From assembly GCA_030066905.1 (NCBI GenBank), contig JASJAR010000005.1, positions 97,718-161,717 of the forward strand: a stretch of DNA of 64,000 nt. The letters run 5' to 3'. The notes beneath the pieces are model-generated. The model worked only from the letters and a program-made list of their open reading frames with translations. It did not search any database and was not told the DNA's origin. The stretch is from Paracoccaceae bacterium. Its GTDB lineage: Bacteria > Pseudomonadota > Alphaproteobacteria > Rhodobacterales > Rhodobacteraceae. The stretch's first letter is position 1, and each line of letters begins with the position of its first letter. The translations under genes and the position numbers were made by a program. Below are positions 26,844 through 36,404 of the stretch, in pieces.

Positions 26844-27468
26844 GTCGGTCTTCGACGCCGAGGGCCAGAGCGGCCGAGGCGCTTGCCGCTCGGGCGATGT
26901 TGAGCGGCCACTTCACGCCTTCTAGGAGGAGCCAGGGTGTGACGGGTTGGGCCTCGTCCGGGTCGGCGGCGACGGCCACGATCTCGCCGAAGCCCGCCCA
27001 GCGGAACGACGCCACCGCCCGCGACAGGTGGTAGCGATGGGTGACAAGGATCACCCGCTCCGCCGGGTCCACTGCATCGAGGCGGGCGGAGTTCCAGGCG
27101 TTTTGCAGGGTCGAACGAGAGCCGGCCTCTGTGACGACGGCCTCGGCCGGGACGCCGGCGGCAATCGCGCGTTCGGTCATCGCGACGGCATCGCCAGGCA
27201 GGCCGCCGTCCCTTGTGCCGCCGCCGGACATCACCAGAAGCGGCGCCTGACCGTCCCGCCAAAGCGCGATGCCGCGGTCCACCCGTTCGAATGTCTCGCT
27301 GAGGCCGCCGCTGTTTTCCTCCCATGGACCAGACAGCACCACGATGGCCGCGGCCGGGCCAATCGGTTCGGGTTCGGTGTAACGGGCGATGGAGGTTGCC
27401 GTCCAGAGGAGGGACAGACCGACGCCAAGGACCACCACGGACAGGAGCATGCGCAGCAGTCGGATCAT
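26821..27468 (-). CDS. YdcF/DUF218 family envelope protein
   Basis: The 215-residue protein has an N-terminal membrane anchor (about 5-27) and a DUF218 fold in the periplasm. Visible signature residues are IVVLSGPWEEN, GQAPLLVMSGGG (SGGG loop) and EAGSRSTLQNAWNSA (the family E-x-x-S-x-N-T/L region), then ILVTHRYHLSRA. Homologs include SanA/ElyC-type envelope factors. A longer open frame upstream to 27705 is unlikely to be translated, since the anchor begins at the ATG at 27466-27468. It overlaps the EamA gene by 23 bp. Confidence 0.83.
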   Translation of the reverse strand: MIRLLRMLLSVVVLGVGLSLLWTATSIARYTEPEPIGPAAAIVVLSGPWEENSGGLSETFERVDRGIALWRDGQAPLLVMSGGGTRDGGLPGDAVAMTERAIAAGVPAEAVVTEAGSRSTLQNAWNSARLDAVDPAERVILVTHRYHLSRAVASFRWAGFGEIVAVAADPDEAQPVTPWLLLEGVKWPLNIARAASASAALALGVEDRHVIPWLR

Positions 27469-27560
27469 GTGACCGCCCGGACCGTGCGAACGATCCGGCC
27501 GGCGGCGGTACTGCCACCGGCGTCTTGCGCCGTTGCCCTGCGATGTCCTCGCAAGAACCA

Positions 27561-27590
27561 AGCCCGGCCGAGCGCACCCTCGGCCGGGCT
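27561..27590 (-). terminator. Strong hairpin downstream of guaA
   Basis: AGCCCGGCCGAG (27561-27572) and CTCGGCCGGGCT (27579-27590) make a perfect 12-bp stem with a 6-base loop. On the minus strand it is followed by TTGGTTCTTG, a weak T-tract, 144 bp after the guaA stop. It is a plausible terminator for guaA; it could also be a simple palindromic repeat. Confidence 0.45.
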
Positions 27591-27733
27591 CGCACTGTCC
27601 CGGGGCGTGGCGGCGAACGCGATGAATCGGGCTCTCGGGCTTTCGTTGTTCCGACCGCTCTGCCCTCGGCGTGGCCTCAGGCGTTCGTCGTTTGAATAGG
27701 TCCACCGGACCTTTTCATCCTTCGGACCGCTCC

Positions 27734-29308
<1,575 letters not shown>

Positions 29309-29352
29309 GGCGCTTCATAGAAAGCAGCGTGACACTCAGCAAGTGGCGGCGC

Positions 29353-30531
29353 TCAGCCGGCGGGGGCGAGGGTGCCCGCCCGGGCGTGGGCGGGAAGGTG
29401 GCGGGCCGACCAGGCGTTCCTCGCAAGGGGGTAGGCCCGGGTCATCCCGGCCTGGGCCCAGGGGGCGCAAGGGTGGGCCCTGCGCACAAGGTCGCCGAGA
29501 AAGAGCGTCTCGCACGGGACGCCATTGGCGAAGACAATCTCGTGGCGCTGCATCAGCAGATGGACATATGTCATCGCCCTGGTGCCGCGGGCGATGCGGA
29601 CGCCGTGGCGGTAGTGCCGTTCGAGATGGGCCGCGCGCACAAGACAAGCCCCGCCGCCGATGTCCATCAAGACCGCATGCTGACGCGACAACAGCAGATC
29701 GCGCGTCGCGCCCAGCCGCCCGGCAGGGATCAGCACCGGTCGAAGCCTGGGATTGGCCGCCATCTCGGGCGCCGAAACCGGCGTGACGATGACATCGCGC
29801 AGAGCTTGGGGCCCGTTGTCCCGGGTCAGCACGAGGTCGCCGGTTCGCAGCGCATCCGCGCGGACCTCACCTGAGGGCGTCGCGATGCGGGCGGAGCCGG
29901 CGAAACAGGGGATTGTGCCGCCGGCGCCCATCGGTTCGTCGAAAAGTTGGAACCGCGAGATCTCGCCGTTGAACTCCCCCCTTACGTCATCGGCCACACC
30001 GTCGCCCGACCAGTCCTGGCTGCCGCCAAGCACGATCGGTTCGACATCGCCTGCCATGACCAGCGGCAGGGTCCCGGTATTGACGACGACACCGTCCACC
30101 GTGAGGACGCTACCGCCGGGCCCCCAGGAGTAGGCGAGCGTGCTCGGCTCACCGACAGTGTTCGACCCTCCGGAATAGAAATGCGTGGTCGATTCCGTCT
30201 GGTGGCGCACCTGGACCGTTCCGTTGGCGAGTATCGCAATGGTCAGATGCCCCCCACCGTCATAGCCTTGGGAATCGACTGAGAAGAGCGTCTTGTCCGA
30301 CGAATCCGACAGACGGGTGAAGTCGATCACCACCGTGCCCTGGGAGAGACCGAGTTCCGGTGCCGGCGCGATCTCGACGAAATCATTGAGCCCGTCGAGC
30401 ACGAGGTTTCCAGCACCATCCGTCGTCGCACCGTTCTGCATCGTCCCGTCATAGGCCATCGTCCCGGCGGTGTCGGACGCTGTGGTCGACCCCGGCGGGT
30501 CGTTGAAATCCATATCGATGAGCTGCGCCAT
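29353..30531 (-). CDS. LamG-like/Hint domain protein
   Basis: The 392-residue product joins an N-terminal concanavalin/LamG-like beta-sandwich (about 40-195; LNDFVEIAPAPELGLSQG and SSDKTLFSVDSQGY) to a Hint (hedgehog/intein) domain beginning at about residue 208 with CFAGSARIATPSGEVRADAL, the Hint_2 type common in Rhodobacterales secreted proteins. The Hint nucleophile Cys is present at its start. There is no classic signal peptide, so export, if any, would use a C-terminal or type I signal. The start at 30531 was chosen because the preceding part of the open frame is not beta-sandwich-like. Function is unknown. Confidence 0.78.
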   Translation of the reverse strand: MAQLIDMDFNDPPGSTTASDTAGTMAYDGTMQNGATTDGAGNLVLDGLNDFVEIAPAPELGLSQGTVVIDFTRLSDSSDKTLFSVDSQGYDGGGHLTIAILANGTVQVRHQTESTTHFYSGGSNTVGEPSTLAYSWGPGGSVLTVDGVVVNTGTLPLVMAGDVEPIVLGGSQDWSGDGVADDVRGEFNGEISRFQLFDEPMGAGGTIPCFAGSARIATPSGEVRADALRTGDLVLTRDNGPQALRDVIVTPVSAPEMAANPRLRPVLIPAGRLGATRDLLLSRQHAVLMDIGGGACLVRAAHLERHYRHGVRIARGTRAMTYVHLLMQRHEIVFANGVPCETLFLGDLVRRAHPCAPWAQAGMTRAYPLARNAWSARHLPAHARAGTLAPAG

Positions 30532-30708
30532 TGGGTGCGGACCGTTGGGATGAGCCGCCCATCCTTGCGCCGGCAGCGGTAAACAAACCGCCAACGGCCC
30601 CGTCGGGGCCACACGGCGTGTCGCTATCGGTCGGGAAGGGCCGCAAACCGTCCGGGCGCCCACGGCCGCGCTCCCTATGCTGAGACAGGATCAGCGACGG
30701 GGCGGAGC

Positions 30709-32247
30709 ATGGCCGAGGTGAGAGAACGGCGGCGGGGCGGTGGCGGCGCGGCGCGGCGGGCCGTACGGACCGCTGTCCGGATCGAGGCGGCGGCGGTCAT
30801 CGACCGCAACATCCCGAATCTCGACATTCTGAACGACGAGGCCCTCGAGATCATAGAGGCCAATGCCGAAACCGTGCTCGAAGAGGTCGGCGTCGTCTTC
30901 GCCGACAGCCCAGCCGCACTCGACCGCTGGCGCGACGCAGGCGCTGAGATCGAGGGCGACCGGGTGCGCCTGCCGACGGGGCTGGCGCGCGCGCTTGTCA
31001 AAACCGCGCCGTCCACCTTCGTTCAGGAGGCCCGCAACCCCGCCCGCAACGTTGAGATCGGTGGGAAAAAGCTTGTACTCGCCCCGGTCTACGGGCCGCC
31101 CTTCGTGCGCGATCTCGAGGGCGGGCGGCGCTACGGGACGATCGAGGATTTCCGCAATTTCGTGCGCCTCGGTTACATGTCGAAATGGGTGCACCATTCT
31201 GGCGGCACCCTCTGCGAGCCCACCGACGTCGCCGTGAACAAGCGCCATTTCGACATGCTTTTGGCACATATGACGCTGTCGGATAAACCCTTCATGGGTG
31301 CCGTGACCGAACCGTCCCGGGCGGCCGATTCGGTCGAGATGGCCGACATCCTCTTCGGCGGGCTCGACGACCGCACGGTGATGACCTCGCTCATCAACAT
31401 CAACTCGCCCCTGACCTTCGATGCCACCATGATGGGATCACTTGAGGTTTATGCGAAGGCCAACCAGGCGGTGATCGTCTCGCCGTTTATCGTCGGCGGC
31501 GCGATGAGCCCGGTGTCGGTGGCCGGAACCCTCAGCCAGGTGCTGGCCGAGGTGCTGGCGGGGGTGGCCTATTCCCAGCTCGTGCGTCCCGGTGCGCCGG
31601 TGATCTTCGGGGCCTTTGTAACCTCGACCGACATGGGATCGGGCGCTCCGACCTTCGGCACGCCCGAGGCTGCTCAGATCACCTATGGCGCGGGACAACT
31701 CGCCCGCCGGCTGGGCCTGCCCTTTCGCTCGGGCGGGTCGTTCAACGGAGCGAAACTGCCCGATGCACAAGCCGGCTACGAGACGGCAAATTCGCTCAAC
31801 ACGGCGCTTCTCGCCGGCGTTAACTTCATGCTCCACGCCTGCGGCTGGCTCGAAGGCGGCCTCGTGGCAAGTTTCGAGAAGTTCGTGCTCGACGCCGATC
31901 AGCTTGGCGTTCTTCACAAGCTCGCCGCCGGCATCGACATGAGCGAGGACGGCCAGGCAATGGACGCGATCCGGGAGGTTAGGGGCGGGTCGGGTGCCAA
32001 TTACTTCGCCGCCGCCCATACCTTCCGGCATTTCGAAACCGCGTTCTGGCGATCCGACGTGCTCGATTACAAGACCTTCGAGACCTGGTCGGAAGAGGGC
32101 GCGCGCGACGCGGAGGTTCTGGCTTCGGCACGGGTGAAGAAGCTTTTGAGCGATTACGAGGCGCCATCGATCGACCCGGGCATCGCGGAGGCGTTGAACG
32201 ACTACGTCGCGCGGCGCAAGGACGCCATGCCAGACGCCTTCACCTAG
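30709..32247 (+). CDS. MttB-family (trimethylamine/glycine betaine-type) methyltransferase, non-pyrrolysine
   Basis: The 512-residue protein is an MttB-superfamily TIM-barrel methyltransferase. It aligns with conserved segments such as LEEVGVVFADSPAAL near the start, KWVHHSGGTLCEPTDVA, PLTFDATMMGSLEVYAKANQ, GAFVTSTDMGSGAPTFG and RGGSGANYFAAAHTFRHF. There is no in-frame amber codon, so it lacks pyrrolysine and belongs to the MtgB-like group, which methylates corrinoid proteins from betaines. The first 25 residues are Arg/Gly-rich and may not be translated from this start. No corrinoid protein gene is adjacent. The 3' end overlaps the convergent DUF6477 gene by 4 bp. Confidence 0.88.
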   Translation: MAEVRERRRGGGGAARRAVRTAVRIEAAAVIDRNIPNLDILNDEALEIIEANAETVLEEVGVVFADSPAALDRWRDAGAEIEGDRVRLPTGLARALVKTAPSTFVQEARNPARNVEIGGKKLVLAPVYGPPFVRDLEGGRRYGTIEDFRNFVRLGYMSKWVHHSGGTLCEPTDVAVNKRHFDMLLAHMTLSDKPFMGAVTEPSRAADSVEMADILFGGLDDRTVMTSLININSPLTFDATMMGSLEVYAKANQAVIVSPFIVGGAMSPVSVAGTLSQVLAEVLAGVAYSQLVRPGAPVIFGAFVTSTDMGSGAPTFGTPEAAQITYGAGQLARRLGLPFRSGGSFNGAKLPDAQAGYETANSLNTALLAGVNFMLHACGWLEGGLVASFEKFVLDADQLGVLHKLAAGIDMSEDGQAMDAIREVRGGSGANYFAAAHTFRHFETAFWRSDVLDYKTFETWSEEGARDAEVLASARVKKLLSDYEAPSIDPGIAEALNDYVARRKDAMPDAFT

Positions 32248-32540
32248 GCCGCGTCGCCACCGGCGCGGGCAAGGAGCCTGGCCTCTCCCATCAGCGCAAT
32301 CAGAAGATCGACGTGGCGGCTCACCGAATAGGTCGCAGCGCCGGCCTGTCGGGTGGCTTCGAGGCCCGCCTCTTCGTCCATCAGCCGTGCAACCGCTTGA
32401 CCCGGGCTCGGGACGGCCCCAAGCCGCAGAAGCCTTCTGAGATCCCGGCTGCGGTCGTAATCGGCAAGGCCGAAACGGGCGGCGCTGATAAGCAGCCGCG
32501 GACGGCGCAGGTCGGCAAGCGCGGTTTGGAGTGAGGCCAT
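32244..32540 (-). CDS. DUF6477 family protein
   Basis: This 98-residue, Arg/Leu/Ala-rich protein matches DUF6477, a family I associate with Rhodobacterales and with the neighbourhood of DUF6456 genes. It starts with MASLQTALADLRRPRLLI and is largely helical, with no cysteine or catalytic pattern. A GGAAGGATATATCTG leader gives a good ribosome binding site. It is divergent from the GafA-like gene across a 218-bp region, so both could be controlled from the same regulatory patch. Confidence 0.75.
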   Translation of the reverse strand: MASLQTALADLRRPRLLISAARFGLADYDRSRDLRRLLRLGAVPSPGQAVARLMDEEAGLEATRQAGAATYSVSRHVDLLIALMGEARLLARAGGDAA

Positions 32541-32758
32541 CAGATATATCCTTCTGGTTGTATGTGTTTCAAGCGCACTCCCTTGGATAGTTCAGATCCA
32601 CCGCCGTTGCGTTCGGGCGGGGGTCACCGTTCGCTCGGGTTTTCAATTGTTTAGGCATTTTCCTGATGGTGGAGCTTACGGTCCAGGCATTAACCTTCTG
32701 GTAACGAATGCAACTAAAGGTTGTGGTCAGGGAACGCTGGCTTGTGGGGGAATGACGC
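32541..32758. promoter_or_regulatory. Regulatory region of DUF6477/GafA-like pair with CtrA-like site
   Basis: This 218-bp gap is AT-rich for the window. At 32690-32704 the plus strand has TTAA, seven bases, then GTAA, one base short of the CtrA consensus TTAA-N7-TTAA. Other AT-rich stretches (GTTTAGGCATTTTCC near 32650) may hold the -10/-35 elements, but I could not fix them. CtrA control is inferred from the motif and from the known regulation of gafA. Confidence 0.45.
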
Positions 32759-33886
32759 GTGGCGCATGTTTCTTGTGGTCTCGACAACACGCTCTCGGAC
32801 GTGCCCGCCTGGGTCCCGGGCGCGGCGCGGGCCTATCTTGCGCACACGATCGGCGGACATTCGATCCGGGCGCTTGCCCGGGCCTCGGGCCGCCATGCCT
32901 CCACAGTTCTGCGTCAGGTCCGGCGGATCGAGGGGCTGCGCGACGACTTGCTCGTCGACCACGCTCTGAGGCGGCTCGGACGCATCGCAGGAACGCCCGG
33001 ACTGCGACACAGCAATCGAGAGGACGGCGAGACCATGAGTGAGACAATGGCGGTGCGGGTGCGGGTGCCCGATGAGGCGACCATCGAACGTGAGGCGCGG
33101 CGGATCCTGCGGCGGATGAACGAGCCGGGGGCCTGTCTGGCTGTGGCCCGCGACATGGAAAACGCGGTGGTGGTCCGCGATACGGCCGACGGGCGGACAG
33201 TGCGTACCGCGGTGGTCGAGCGCGCGGTGGCCGAGGCGATGGCGCTGAAGGACTGGCTGGCCTGCGGGTCGAAGGGCCGGATCAACCGCTACGAGATCAC
33301 CTCGGCAGGGCGGTCGGCGCTGAAGCGACTCCTGGCCGAGGAGACGGCGGCGAAGGCGGGGCGGCCGGACGATTGCGACCCGTTCGGCGACCAGCACCGG
33401 GATCTCGACGAGCGCGAGGTCGGCACCGGACAAAAGATGCGGACGCGCTACAATCTTGCCGAAAGCCCGCTTCAGTCGCTCGCGCGCCGGAAGGACCGTC
33501 TCGGCAAGCCGTTTCTCAGTGCTGAACTCGTGGCGGCGGGGGAGCGGCTGCGGGAGGACTTCGAACTGGCGCAGATGGGCCCTCGGGTGACCCAGAACTG
33601 GGAGCGCTTCCTTTCATCGGGCGATGCCGGGCCGAAGGACGGCGGCGGGCCTGCCGCGGGGCCCCAAGCGGCCCGCGAGCGGGTGAACCGGGCGCTTGCC
33701 GATCTCGGCCCGGGGCTTGCGGACGTGGCGCTTCGCACCTGCTGCTTCCTTGAGGGCATGGAAGCCGTCGAGCGCCGGATGGGTTGGGCGGCGCGCTCAG
33801 GGAAGATCGTTCTCCGGATCGCCCTGCAACGGCTCAAACGCCATTACGACGAGGTCGAAGGCGGCTGGTCTCCGATGATTGGGTGA
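32759..33886 (+). CDS. HTH/DUF6456 regulator, GafA-like (candidate gene transfer agent activator)
   Basis: A 375-residue protein with an N-terminal helix-turn-helix (HSIRALARASGRHASTVLRQ, about 34-53) and a C-terminal DUF6456 domain from about 200 onward (QMGPRVTQNWERF). A middle segment has VARDMENAVVVRDTADGR. The combination and size match GafA of Rhodobacter capsulatus, which directly activates the RcGTA promoter; in Caulobacter the two halves correspond to GafY and GafZ. The start is a GTG, the only one after an in-frame TGA at 32753. No GTA structural genes lie in this window. Family: fairly sure; GafA orthology: probable, not proven. Confidence 0.7.
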   Translation: MAHVSCGLDNTLSDVPAWVPGAARAYLAHTIGGHSIRALARASGRHASTVLRQVRRIEGLRDDLLVDHALRRLGRIAGTPGLRHSNREDGETMSETMAVRVRVPDEATIEREARRILRRMNEPGACLAVARDMENAVVVRDTADGRTVRTAVVERAVAEAMALKDWLACGSKGRINRYEITSAGRSALKRLLAEETAAKAGRPDDCDPFGDQHRDLDEREVGTGQKMRTRYNLAESPLQSLARRKDRLGKPFLSAELVAAGERLREDFELAQMGPRVTQNWERFLSSGDAGPKDGGGPAAGPQAARERVNRALADLGPGLADVALRTCCFLEGMEAVERRMGWAARSGKIVLRIALQRLKRHYDEVEGGWSPMIG

Positions 33887-34007
33887 GGCGCGCCAGGACA
33901 TCGGTCCAGTGGACCGATGTTAGCGCCGAACGGGCGAAGCCCCGGGGCCGTCAGGCAGGCGCGCCAGGACATCGGGCCAGTGGACCGATGTCAGCGCCGA
34001 ATGGGCG
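33887..34007 (+). repeat. Tandem 50-bp repeats with internal palindromes
   Basis: Units at 33887-33936 and 33958-34007 repeat with a 71-bp period and differ at three positions. Each contains ACATCGG(T/G)CC and GGACCGATGT arms (33898-33920 and 34...: 33969-33991) around AGT. The first copy forms a perfect 10-bp stem, the second has one mismatch. The first begins at the base after the stop codon of the GafA-like gene. No known role; possible 3' processing or terminator structure. Confidence 0.8.
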
Positions 34008-34142
34008 GCGCTCGATCCATGAAAGAGCCCCGGTGCGGGTCCCGAACGGTATCCGCAAAGCCCCACCGCTTGATGGCAGTCAAGTCTGCGCATGCGCTGT
34101 GGTGTTATCGCTGGGTCATTCCTACAAACATTGGGTGGTATC

Positions 34143-34469
34143 ATGGAAAAGACCGAAGAAAAGACGGCCGCACCGGAAGCCGGAAACGAGGCGAAGAAGA
34201 AGACATGGGTCGAAGAGGTCGAGGTCGCCGGTGAGGAGCTCGTGGGCCGCGTCAAGCAGCTGGCCGCTGACAGCCGGGTGAAGCGGATCCGGGTGGTCGA
34301 GCCCGATGGCGACATCGCCCTCGAAATCCCCTTGACCTACGGCGCCATCGCCGGCGGCGCGGTGGTGATCGCGGCCCCGGTCCTTGCGGTGATCGGCGCG
34401 CTCGCCGCCCTCGTTGCCAAAGTCAAGATCGAGATCGTTCATGAAGAGGACGAGGCGTCGACATCCTAG
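34143..34469 (+). CDS. DUF4342 domain-containing protein
   Basis: A 108-residue protein with a charged N-terminus (Lys/Glu-rich, about 1-25), the DUF4342 core WVEEVEVAGEELVGRVKQL and a hydrophobic region (IPLTYGAIAGGAVVIAAPVLAVIGALAALVAKV-type, about 60-92) that forms one long or two short membrane helices. The conserved RIRVVEPDGDIALEIPLTYG links the two. The family has no known function. I chose the ATG at 34143 because the upstream part does not resemble the family. Confidence 0.72.
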   Translation: MEKTEEKTAAPEAGNEAKKKTWVEEVEVAGEELVGRVKQLAADSRVKRIRVVEPDGDIALEIPLTYGAIAGGAVVIAAPVLAVIGALAALVAKVKIEIVHEEDEASTS

Positions 34470-34820
34470 AACCGAACCTCAGATGATAGACGCTCAGGGT
34501 TCGGTTTAGGGCATCGAGCGGAGGTTCGGGTCCTATTCTGGCAGTTCTCGGCGACAATCGCCCCGGACTTCATCCGGGGCCCCCGATCCACCGGAGTACC
34601 AAGCCAATCGGGGCCCCGGGTCAAGCCCGGGAGGGGTGGGTATTGTGATCCGAGCGGACAAACGAAAGTCCGCTTCAGGTCAAAACAACAGACGCCCCGC
34701 ACTCCACCCGGGGCGACGGCATGCCGGATGCGCAACCCGGCCATTCCCGACCGCGCTCGGGTTGGACAGGACCGGCTCGAGGGGCTAGGTGTCGGGGGAA
34801 GCCGAAAGAGCGATGCGCCG
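34470..34820. repeat. Intergenic hairpin cluster before lipA
   Basis: The DUF4342-lipA gap is 351 bp and has no open frame with family-like features. It contains a complex palindromic element at 34561-34635: CCCCGGA/TCCGGGG (34561-34579), a second CCCGGG-tcaag-CCCGGG hairpin (34615-34631), and long-range complementary GGGGCCCCCGAT/ATCGGGGCCCC. Further hairpins are AGCGGAC/GTCCGCT (34653-34674) and CGCCCCG/CGGGGCG (34693-34715). It resembles mobile palindromic repeats common in alphaproteobacterial intergenic DNA, not an IS. Confidence 0.7.
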
Positions 34821-35777
34821 ATGGCACCGAGAGACCTCAAGATCCCAGGGGAACGCCACCCCGAAAAGGCCCACCGGGCCGACAATGCCCAACCCAAAAA
34901 GCCCGACTGGATCCGGGTGAAGGCGCCAACCAGTGCGGGCTACAAGGCCACACGCGACATCATGCGCGAGCACAAGCTCGTCACCGTCTGTGAGGAGGCG
35001 GGCTGTCCCAATGTCGGGGAATGCTGGTCGCAAGGTCATGCGACGATGATGATCATGGGCGAGATCTGCACCCGCGGTTGCACCTTCTGCAACGTCGCCA
35101 CCGGCAAACCGGACGCGCTCGACGTCTTCGAACCCGGACGGGTGGCCGATGCCGTCAAGAAACTGGGTCTCAACCATGTTGTCATCACTTCGGTCGACCG
35201 CGACGACGTTGCCGACGGCGGGGCCGAGCATTTCGCCCAGACGATCCGCGCGGTGCGCCGCCAGGCCCCGGGGACGACGATTGAAATCCTCACCCCGGAT
35301 TTCCTCAAAAGCACCCCTGAGGCGCTTGAGATTGTGGTTGCGGCGAAGCCCGATGTATTCAACCACAACCTCGAAACCGTGCCGGGGCTTTATCCGGAGG
35401 TGCGCCCGGGTGCGCGGTACTTCCATTCCCTGCGGCTCCTTCAGCGGGTCAAGGAAATCGATCCGGCGATGTTCACCAAATCGGGGATCATGGTGGGGCT
35501 CGGCGAGGACCGCCAGGCGGTCGGCCAGGTGATGGACGACCTCCGTGCGGCGGATGTCGATTTCCTGACCATCGGCCAGTATCTTCAGCCGACGCCGAAG
35601 CACCACGCCGTGGACCGGTTCGTGACTCCGGACGAGTTTGGCGCCTACGAGAAAGCCGCGTACGGCAAGGGATTCCTGATGGTTTCGGCCACGCCGCTCA
35701 CCCGGTCGAGCTACCATGCGGGCGAGGATTTCGCCCGGCTGCGCGACGCACGTCTGGCACGTCTCGGAGAGGGGTGA
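34821..35777 (+). CDS. lipA: Lipoyl synthase
   Basis: A 318-residue radical SAM enzyme that inserts two sulfurs into octanoyl-E2. Both iron-sulfur clusters are visible: the auxiliary cluster ligands [12 protein letters not shown] (about 57-68) and the radical SAM triad CTRGCTFC (about 83-90). The C-terminal part contains the conserved [10 protein letters not shown]. Two in-frame starts exist, 34728 and 34821; I chose the ATG at 34821 since the longer version would add residues not resembling LipA. It lies 44 bp upstream of a dispersed 3'-end element and in the same region as the coq10-like gene, a common alphaproteobacterial neighbourhood. Confidence 0.97.
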   Translation: MAPRDLKIPGERHPEKAHRADNAQPKKPDWIRVKAPTSAGYKATRDIMREHKLVTVCEEAGCPNVGECWSQGHATMMIMGEICTRGCTFCNVATGKPDALDVFEPGRVADAVKKLGLNHVVITSVDRDDVADGGAEHFAQTIRAVRRQAPGTTIEILTPDFLKSTPEALEIVVAAKPDVFNHNLETVPGLYPEVRPGARYFHSLRLLQRVKEIDPAMFTKSGIMVGLGEDRQAVGQVMDDLRAADVDFLTIGQYLQPTPKHHAVDRFVTPDEFGAYEKAAYGKGFLMVSATPLTRSSYHAGEDFARLRDARLARLGEG

Positions 35778-36233
35778 GGCACGGAGTATCGCCCCCGCGC
35801 AGTCCGGCGCTAACCCTCGGTCCTTTTGCCAAGATGAAGGCGCCAGTCGTCCCCGGGGCGGGGACCGATTTCACATTGGCCGCAAGCGCTGCATGCCCGT
35901 CTGAAAGGAGACGGTCCATGCTTTCGAAGACCGCGCATCGACCCGCGGGCGATGTCGAAATCCGGCGTGAACCGGCCCGTGATTCCGCGGCGATCCCAGC
36001 GAACTCCTCGGCCACGATCATCGCGCGGCCGGGTCACGAAGTGCCAGGCGATGGCCGCCCGCGACGAGGGTGGTGTCCGTGAGCGCACCGGCAACCGGCA
36101 GTGTTGCCGGCGCCATGGGATGGATGTGCCTTCGCCCGTTGGCGCGGGTGGCGAACGGCCCAATCGCCTGACAGACTGTCGCGGCACAGATCTTCGTTCT
36201 TCGTCAGCACGAGCCTTTTCGCGGAACTCGGTC
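35778..36233. other. Non-coding gap between lipA and the hpt-linked small gene
   Basis: This 456-bp stretch carries the degenerate 3'-end element, a CCGGCAAC/GTTGCCGG hairpin at 36088-36110, and one candidate short frame (35918-36082) starting MLSKTAHRPAG with a GGAG ribosome binding site seven bases upstream. The short frame is Pro/Arg-rich, has no family resemblance and is most likely spurious. Two longer open frames on the minus strand look like GC shadows. I see no RNA gene. Confidence 0.5.
35822..35840 (+). repeat. 3'-end intergenic element, copy C (core only)
   Basis: The core CCTTTTGCCAAGATGAAGG lies 45 bp after the lipA stop. The GC-rich hairpin half is degraded, leaving only GCCCCCGCGC upstream. 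It belongs with copies A, B, D and E. Confidence 0.6.
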
Positions 36234-36404
36234 TCAAGGCCCCCGCCGGCCAATCCGCTCGACCGTGAGCGCCTCGGGCCAGCCGAAAAGCTGCTCGATA
36301 CCCCAAAGGAGGAACACCAGCGCGATGAGCCCGAGCACCAGCTTGTCCTTCGCAGCCGAGGGCGGATTGCGTACCAGCCGTGCCATGCGCATGAACCAGA
36401 TCAT
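36234..36404 (-). CDS. 56-residue membrane protein coupled to hpt
   Basis: A very short gene: ATG at 36402-36404 and a stop at 36234-36236. The product has a basic N-terminus ([16 protein letters not shown]), one hydrophobic helix ([21 protein letters not shown], about 22-42) and an Arg-rich end. The start codon overlaps the hpt TGA (ATGA), giving tight translational coupling. Size and position suggest a conserved Rhodobacterales membrane peptide of unknown role. Confidence 0.7.
   Translation of the reverse strand: MIWFMRMARLVRNPPSAAKDKLVLGLIALVFLLWGIEQLFGWPEALTVERIGRRGP

Noticed and set aside
35810..36253. 147-codon minus-strand frame after lipA
   Set aside because: Arg/Pro-rich, no domain and no start context.
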